Source of the DNA: Bacillota bacterium
Lineage (GTDB): Bacteria > Bacillota > Clostridia > Christensenellales > SZUA-584
Direction of reading: 5' to 3'
DNA: 10,795 nucleotides
Assembly: GCA_023410475.1 (NCBI GenBank)
Contig: JAEYPS010000015.1
Location: 1-10,795 of the forward strand
This document shows, piece after piece, positions 6,335 to 10,795 of the stretch. Positions within the stretch are counted from its first letter, which is position 1. Every line of letters begins with the position of its first letter. The notes under the pieces were generated by a model. It saw only the letters and a program-made list of their open reading frames with translations, was not told where the DNA came from and ran no database searches. The position numbers and the translations under genes were made by a program.

Positions 6335-6586
6335 GAAGTATTTATCAGACGTGGTTCAACAAGTGGTGTCTATGGAGTTGAAGAGCCTAAAGAATGTTAC
6401 ATGACCTATACAACAGAACGTGCAGAAAAGGAAGCATTAAAACTGTACAAGGCTGAACTTAAGTGTAGTCATCAAAAAGCCATTGAAGCCTATTGCAGAG
6501 ATTGGAACGCAAGCGGTATAGAGAAATCACTTCCATTTGCACAGAAGGTAAATAGTAATGGTAAAGTACTAAATATCAATAATTAA
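6335..6586 (+). pseudogene. traG: Detached C-terminal part of TraG, 83 codons in the same frame after the TGA
   Basis: The traG frame continues without interruption after the TGA. It begins EVFIRRGSTSGVYGVEEP and runs through CYMTYTTERAEKEALKLYK and AIEAYCRDW to SLPFAQKV before a TAA at 6584-6586. From memory of the family, full-length Bacteroidetes TraG proteins carry this same tail directly after a SFF-basic-residue-EVFIRRG join, so the lost residue was probably Arg; AGA or CGA to TGA needs one change. An ATG at 6401 could open a 61-codon frame, but it lies inside the conserved tail and has no supporting start signal. The tail shows no other damage, which points to a recent mutation, read-through, or a sequence error. 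Confidence 0.88.
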
Positions 6587-6589
6587 ATA

Positions 6590-9103
6590 ATGAAACGATA
6601 TTTGTTCATAATAATCTTACTGGCAACAGTTTCAGTTCATAGGACGTATGCCCAATATTACAGCATCAACTATGACACAAAAACTGTTGCTGCGATGGCT
6701 GCTGCCTTTGGAACAGAGGTGGTGGCAGAGGGTTACTACAATGAACAAGTAGCTGCTATACTCAAACATTATAGTGCAGCAGAAGTTGCTACGGCTGGCA
6801 TTTTTGCAAGTAAGTTCCTAGAAAGGAAGGCGTTGACAGACCTTGGTATATGGAGCAGTGCCACAGAGAACTATTACTACCGACGCATTTACCACATGGT
6901 AGCAAACAAGATCATACCAAAGATATGGATTGTTGCCGGTCAAATGCTCCGTTCACCACATAATGCAATCTATTGGGGCAGTTATCTAGTGAAGATTTGT
7001 GACGAGGTTAAGACTCTTTGTATGCAGTTTGAAAGCGTTGTAACAAATAGCACCCTTTCATTCAAAGATGTCATGTTCCTTGAGTTTAAGAGTGAGATTG
7101 CCCAAATATTCAGACTGTCAGAGATCGGGAATATAGACTGGGAGCGTTTCTTTAACGATTTGAGTAAAGTACCCAACAATATCAACTCAGAAAACTTAAA
7201 AGCAGATATAGATCACCTATATCGTGTAGGTGCCAACCTTGCTTCTGCTGGCATAACAAATCTTGGCGATGCATTATTACAGCAAAGCAAGTTCCATGAA
7301 CTTATCAATGGGAATGTATCTAAGGTAAAGAATATATACGACAACTATAGTGTTTTGTTTGAGCAACTGGAACATAACACAGGTAATACCTTGCTTGCAT
7401 TGGTTGGAGGAAAGGACAATGTTGCAGGGCTTTTTCAGCTGAGTGATTATAATCTTACATCATGGATGACTGATTATCTTGAACAGACTAAAGGTAACTA
7501 TTACACCCAGCGTTGGTATATCGCCCGTAGAGACCAAGGAACAGAGACCCTATGTGATTACTATCCTCCTACTGATGATAACAGCATATTAAATGGCAGT
7601 CAATGGGTGCGTTTTAACACATCAGATGCCAGTTTCTATCCGAATGCTCAACAAAGAGAACAAGTGTTATCCAATTCTGAAAGTTATGCAGGATGGTCAA
7701 GAAGCAAGGTTAACAATCTTAATTCTAAGAATGACGGCTATAACTATATCATCAACTATTACATGTCAGGGTATCTGATTAACAAAGGCAGTAAGTTAGT
7801 AAAGAAAGCCTATGCGTATGAAATCCATGTATATAGAAGTTGGAATAACGAAGAAGTGGTTTATGAAGACTACTTCGATTCATATACCATGGATCTGAAT
7901 ACATTCAAGGCTCAGATGAATGCCAAACTATCCGAGTATAATGAAAACGAAGAAGGATATGTTTATTATCTGGAATCTGACAGCAAGAACTACTATCAGG
8001 CTTCAGATGAGATGAAACTACAAGGTTGTGAGACCGTAACGATAAGCGTTACCTGTTCCGATGGAGCATTGCTTGGTCAAGGTTCAACACAATATAAGTG
8101 TCGCCAATGTGGAAGTTCTTTGAACGCTCATAGCAAAAGCTGTGCTATGACAACTACCATCTCAGAGAATGATGTTGACCTTTCTGAACTTCATCAAATG
8201 AAAACAGAAGCGGACAACAAAGTATCACTTCTTCAAACGCAGATCAATCAGCTTGAAACAGAGAATAAAGAACTGCTGAAGTTAATATCTGAAGCAAGCA
8301 TAGAGGATGCAGTTGCACTTAGACAACGCTATAATCAGAATAAGGATACGATTGATGAACTACGTTCAGAACTAACGACTTGGCAACAGAAACAATCTGA
8401 AATCAATGACGCAATGAACGAAGCTGGTCAGGATAATGATGTAGCAACTGATGATTATTATAGAATACCGGCCATTATGCAAGATTGTAAAATCGCATAT
8501 AATCTTACATGGCAAGATAACGGTAATTGGAGTGGATATACATTCATTCGTAAAGCTACAATGCCTAACATAAATGGCATTATAACCTTTAGTGCAACCT
8601 TGAAGATTGCGAGAAAACCCAAATACTTTTTGGGCATAAAGATTCATAGAGCCATACTACAAATTAACTGGGAACTTACTTCCGAGTACTCGCAGACACA
8701 TGTGGCAGAGGTTATAACTCTCAATCACGATATGTCTGAAGCTGAGAAAAAGAAAATTGTCAACGACAAAATCTCTGAGATAGCAAGGCAATATCCAAAC
8801 TGTAAGATAACAACAGAATACTCATATAGTGAACCTATCGAGGAGGAGCCGAACAACGATGTAATTCATCTTCTTTGGTCCAGTGACAGACTTGAGATTG
8901 CACGTGAGGTTGACTCTAGAATAACTAAAATCTATGCGGACTTGGTTTCGCTTGAAAAGATGATGCATTACAAAAGAGACATTGTAGATGTGCTTAAGGA
9001 TGTTCTTCCTCCTTTGGAATATGATTTAGGAAGAAGAAAAACGCTCATTGAAGAGTGTCATGACAGATGGATTGATAACGCTAAACTACGGAATAAGCCA
9101 TGA
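6590..9103 (+). CDS. Large exported conjugation-operon protein of unknown function, 837 aa
   Basis: I do not recognise a named domain. Residues 1-21 are a signal peptide with likely cleavage at TYA|Q. Residues 22-300 are largely helical, starting with an Ala-rich segment (VAAMAAAFGTEVVAEG). A Tyr/Trp-rich region lies at about 285-480, with YYTQRWYIARRDQGTETLCD at 304-323. A Cys/His cluster follows, Cys504-x2-Cys507-x6-His514-x3-Cys518, resembling a zinc ribbon or a disulfide-bonded loop. A coiled coil spans about 533-612 (VSLLQTQINQLETENKELLK). Residues 620-760 look beta-rich, and the end is helical with DRW at 825-827. It lies directly after the traG frame (ATG three bases after that TAA) and overlaps the next gene by ATGA. 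It is probably a periplasmic or surface part of the transfer apparatus, standing where CTnDOT-type operons have traH/traI. Confidence 0.8.
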   Translation: MKRYLFIIILLATVSVHRTYAQYYSINYDTKTVAAMAAAFGTEVVAEGYYNEQVAAILKHYSAAEVATAGIFASKFLERKALTDLGIWSSATENYYYRRIYHMVANKIIPKIWIVAGQMLRSPHNAIYWGSYLVKICDEVKTLCMQFESVVTNSTLSFKDVMFLEFKSEIAQIFRLSEIGNIDWERFFNDLSKVPNNINSENLKADIDHLYRVGANLASAGITNLGDALLQQSKFHELINGNVSKVKNIYDNYSVLFEQLEHNTGNTLLALVGGKDNVAGLFQLSDYNLTSWMTDYLEQTKGNYYTQRWYIARRDQGTETLCDYYPPTDDNSILNGSQWVRFNTSDASFYPNAQQREQVLSNSESYAGWSRSKVNNLNSKNDGYNYIINYYMSGYLINKGSKLVKKAYAYEIHVYRSWNNEEVVYEDYFDSYTMDLNTFKAQMNAKLSEYNENEEGYVYYLESDSKNYYQASDEMKLQGCETVTISVTCSDGALLGQGSTQYKCRQCGSSLNAHSKSCAMTTTISENDVDLSELHQMKTEADNKVSLLQTQINQLETENKELLKLISEASIEDAVALRQRYNQNKDTIDELRSELTTWQQKQSEINDAMNEAGQDNDVATDDYYRIPAIMQDCKIAYNLTWQDNGNWSGYTFIRKATMPNINGIITFSATLKIARKPKYFLGIKIHRAILQINWELTSEYSQTHVAEVITLNHDMSEAEKKKIVNDKISEIARQYPNCKITTEYSYSEPIEEEPNNDVIHLLWSSDRLEIAREVDSRITKIYADLVSLEKMMHYKRDIVDVLKDVLPPLEYDLGRRKTLIEECHDRWIDNAKLRNKP

Positions 9104-9831
9104 AACAGAGATGTATCATTATAATCATGTTCATTTGTCTGATGCCTGGTGTCGCCAAAGCTCAATGGACGTTTGATGTGCTTTCCGTAGAAGCATACAT
9201 CAATGACCATAAGAAGCAAAGAAGCTTATTGTTGGCTCGTTCAACATTGGAACATAGCAACAAACTTCTTCATGAGTATACTTCTGATGAAGTCAGTGGC
9301 TACAAAAATCTTAATGTGGATCTGGACAAATATACAAGAGCATTCGATGTCATTGATGTAATGTATCAATCTCTTAGAACCGCACTGAATGCACGAAGTA
9401 CATATAGCGAGGTTAGCCAAAGGATTGTGAACTACAAAAATCTCTTGACAGACTTCAATGAAATAGTGGTCAAACGAAAACATATCGAATTGGCAGACAC
9501 GCTGATAATCTCAATCAATGCTAGGATGATAGAGAACGTGGCAGAAGAGGGAGAACATTTATTCAGGTCATTAAGCGATTTGGTGCTTTATGCGACAGGT
9601 GCTGCTGCATGTTCGACAGCAGATTTGATGTTAGTGCTGGATGCAATAAACAATTCAATGGACAACATTGAAAAGCTTTTGAACAGAGGGTATTACGAGA
9701 CATGGAGATATATCCAGTTACGCATAGGATACTGGAAAGAAAAAGTATATAGGAAGAAAAGCAAACAGCAGATAATTAACGATGCCTTTGGCAGATGGAA
9801 AGATGCCGGGTATAACTATAACAACTATTGA
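9100..9831 (+). CDS. Exported helical protein of the transfer operon, 243 aa (possible VirB5/TraI-like role)
   Basis: Signal peptide at residues 1-21 (MKQRCIIIIMFICLMPGVAKA) with Gln22 as the likely new N-terminus. The mature part is almost wholly helical, with no domain I can name. A short hydrophobic, Ala-rich stretch (LSDLVLYATGAAACSTADLM) falls near 157-176, and the C-terminus is basic then Tyr/Asn-rich (DAFGRWKDAGYNYNNY). Overlap of the start with the preceding stop (ATGA) marks it as part of the same operon. Size, export and helical nature resemble Bacteroidetes TraI (DUF4141) and VirB5-like proteins, but this is an analogy from layout rather than a sequence match that I can demonstrate. 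Confidence 0.75.
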   Translation: MKQRCIIIIMFICLMPGVAKAQWTFDVLSVEAYINDHKKQRSLLLARSTLEHSNKLLHEYTSDEVSGYKNLNVDLDKYTRAFDVIDVMYQSLRTALNARSTYSEVSQRIVNYKNLLTDFNEIVVKRKHIELADTLIISINARMIENVAEEGEHLFRSLSDLVLYATGAAACSTADLMLVLDAINNSMDNIEKLLNRGYYETWRYIQLRIGYWKEKVYRKKSKQQIINDAFGRWKDAGYNYNNY

Positions 9832-9832
9832 T

Positions 9833-10591
9833 ATGAAATGGTTTTTGTTGGCAATAACATTAGTAGTCAGTATGACCAAAGTTCATGCTCAGGTCTCTGT
9901 GACATATAACCATGACTCTCCAAAACAGAATCAGTTCACAGTCATGGAGGTGGGCACTGGAGCTTTAACGCCTGATGCCTATTATTGGGCATTACATAAC
10001 AAGTATAGGAAGAATGCAGCTGTGAAAAATAAACTTGGTTATCGTACCACAGCAGGTATAGGATTATATAATCAAAAAGATGAAGCAGAAAAAATAGATT
10101 CTTCCTTGACTCAACGAGCCAAAATTGAGGCATTGAATGTTGCAGACAGACAGGTAGACCTTGCCTGGCAAGTAGAAGGTAACAAGATAACATCAGCAAT
10201 GGAGAATTTTGGCATCAACATCAACCGTATTGTTGCTGTGGGAGGAACACCAAATGAAAGAGAGCGTTGGGATGGACTCTTTGACATGTATAATTGTGCA
10301 ATAAGAGCAACAAGAGAGGCATACATGCCTAATGCTCAGCGTAAGAAGGAGTACCTGAAGATATATGCAGAAGTTGAAAGTCAAAACGATTTATTGATCA
10401 AGTACTTAGTACAACTTCACAACCGTTCACAAACCACAGAGATTTTAGAAGCAGAGAATCCTGTAAGAGTCAATAAAGCAGCCATTGCAGCTTCAGCAAT
10501 GTCCCGATGGAAATCATCCAGTCAAAAAGGAGGAAGTGGAAACGGAGGAAATTCAAATGGTAACGATAATGAAGAGGTGATTATTAAATAG
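9833..10591 (+). CDS. DUF5045-like exported conjugation protein, 252 aa
   Basis: The start is set at 9833, one base after the preceding stop, because this places a clean signal peptide at residues 1-19 (MKWFLLAITLVVSMTKVHA, cleavage before Gln20). An ATG 51 bases upstream is in frame but would bury that signal and overlap the previous gene. The mature protein opens VSVTYNHDSPKQNQFTVMEV and contains RAKIEALNVADRQVDLAW (95-112) and EAYMPNAQRKKEYLKIYAEV (162-181). These blocks recall the DUF5045 family found in Bacteroidales conjugative transposons. The end is a low-complexity Gly/Asn/Ser tail (about 228-246) after SAMSRWK. Probably a periplasmic part of the transfer system; its biochemical role is unknown. 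Confidence 0.78.
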   Translation: MKWFLLAITLVVSMTKVHAQVSVTYNHDSPKQNQFTVMEVGTGALTPDAYYWALHNKYRKNAAVKNKLGYRTTAGIGLYNQKDEAEKIDSSLTQRAKIEALNVADRQVDLAWQVEGNKITSAMENFGININRIVAVGGTPNERERWDGLFDMYNCAIRATREAYMPNAQRKKEYLKIYAEVESQNDLLIKYLVQLHNRSQTTEILEAENPVRVNKAAIAASAMSRWKSSSQKGGSGNGGNSNGNDNEEVIIK

Positions 10592-10616
10592 GTGTGTAAC
10601 AAAAAAAAGAAAAACA

Positions 10617-10795
10617 ATGGAGAATCAGTTACAAATATTCAGCAATCCCGAATTTGGAGAAGTAAGAACTCAAGTCGACGAGAAAGGTGAACCATGGTTT
10701 TGTGCAAAGGATGTTTGCGATGCGTTGAAACATACAAATAGCCGTAGAGCGATTGCTCAATTAGTTGATGAGGGGGATGTAACCAAACGTTACAC
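10617..10795 (+). CDS. Bro-N domain (phage antirepressor-like) protein, 5' part only
   Basis: The frame opens at ATG 10617 after an A-rich stretch and stays open to the window edge (59 complete codons). The sequence MENQLQIFSNPEFGEVRTQV, then GEPWFCAKDVCDALKHTNSR and AIAQLVDEGDV, is a clear Bro-N domain. This is the DNA-binding fold shared by baculovirus BRO proteins and phage antirepressors such as P22 Ant. The key pattern is PWFxAKDVCxAL, then the SxRAIxxLxDEGDV block. In phages such proteins counter a repressor; in a conjugative element it could do the same for transfer or excision control, or be cargo. It begins 25 bases after the DUF5045-like gene in the same direction, so it may share the tra transcript. 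The C-terminal domain, which would tell the type, lies outside the window. Confidence 0.85.
   Translation, partial: MENQLQIFSNPEFGEVRTQVDEKGEPWFCAKDVCDALKHTNSRRAIAQLVDEGDVTKRY

Noticed and set aside
6401..6586. Independent 61-codon gene after traG
   Set aside because: The conserved TraG sequence begins upstream of this ATG, in the same frame, right after the TGA, so it is the detached end of traG rather than a separate gene.
8618..8634. CCCAAA/TTTGGG hairpin followed by A/T-rich bases
   Set aside because: It lies inside the 837-residue gene with no T run and no reason to terminate there; likely chance.
9782..9832. Upstream in-frame ATG for the DUF5045-like gene
   Set aside because: It would add 17 residues in front of a clean signal peptide and overlap the preceding gene by 50 bases; the ATG at 9833 fits export and operon spacing better.

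Overview
The window reads as part of an integrative conjugative element, or a conjugative plasmid, from the Bacteroidales (Bacteroides/Prevotella group). The reasons are AT-rich DNA, A-rich start regions with no strong Shine-Dalgarno sequences, signal peptides that end Ala-Gln, and a recognisable Bacteroidetes tra series: two DUF4134/TraE-type proteins, a DUF4133/TraF-type protein and a TraG/VirB4-type ATPase. All supported genes lie on the + strand. I saw no tRNA, rRNA, CRISPR array, insertion sequence, relaxase or integrase.

Layout. Bases 1-98 hold the 3' end of an unidentified gene that overlaps the next one by ATGA. Positions 95-2103 carry a replication-type pair: a RepA/KaiC-like P-loop ATPase and a primase with a DnaG-like N-terminus and a Toprim domain. 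A rho-independent terminator follows at 2125-2151. The 214-base gap before the next gene (2104-2317) also holds a dense set of AGTATGA-type repeats, including a 23-base inverted repeat that matches at 21 positions. It looks like an operator or iteron-like control region.

The transfer operon starts at 2318. It encodes a small single-pass acidic membrane protein, two tandem DUF4134 (probably VirB2-like) proteins, DUF4133 (VirB3-like), and the TraG (VirB4-like) conjugation ATPase. Three exported proteins follow: an 837-residue protein with a Cys/His cluster and a coiled coil, a 243-residue protein, and a DUF5045-like protein. After these a Bro-N (phage antirepressor-like) gene begins and runs off the end of the window.

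How the genes fit together: the ATPase/primase pair probably supports replication or complementary-strand synthesis of the element. The tra genes would build the inner-membrane and periplasmic part of a Bacteroidetes type IV secretion system. The repeat-rich gap separates the two modules and is the natural place for control of the transfer operon.

The clearest anomaly is an in-frame TGA at codon 812 of traG. It cuts off 83 residues that stay open in the same frame and look like the normal TraG C-terminus. Either this copy is a recent nonsense mutant, or the stop is read through, or it is a sequence error. The other points of interest are the repeat array, the uncharacterised 837-residue exported protein, a shared C-terminal Arg-Trp motif in three consecutive exported proteins, and the BRO-type gene in a transfer operon.
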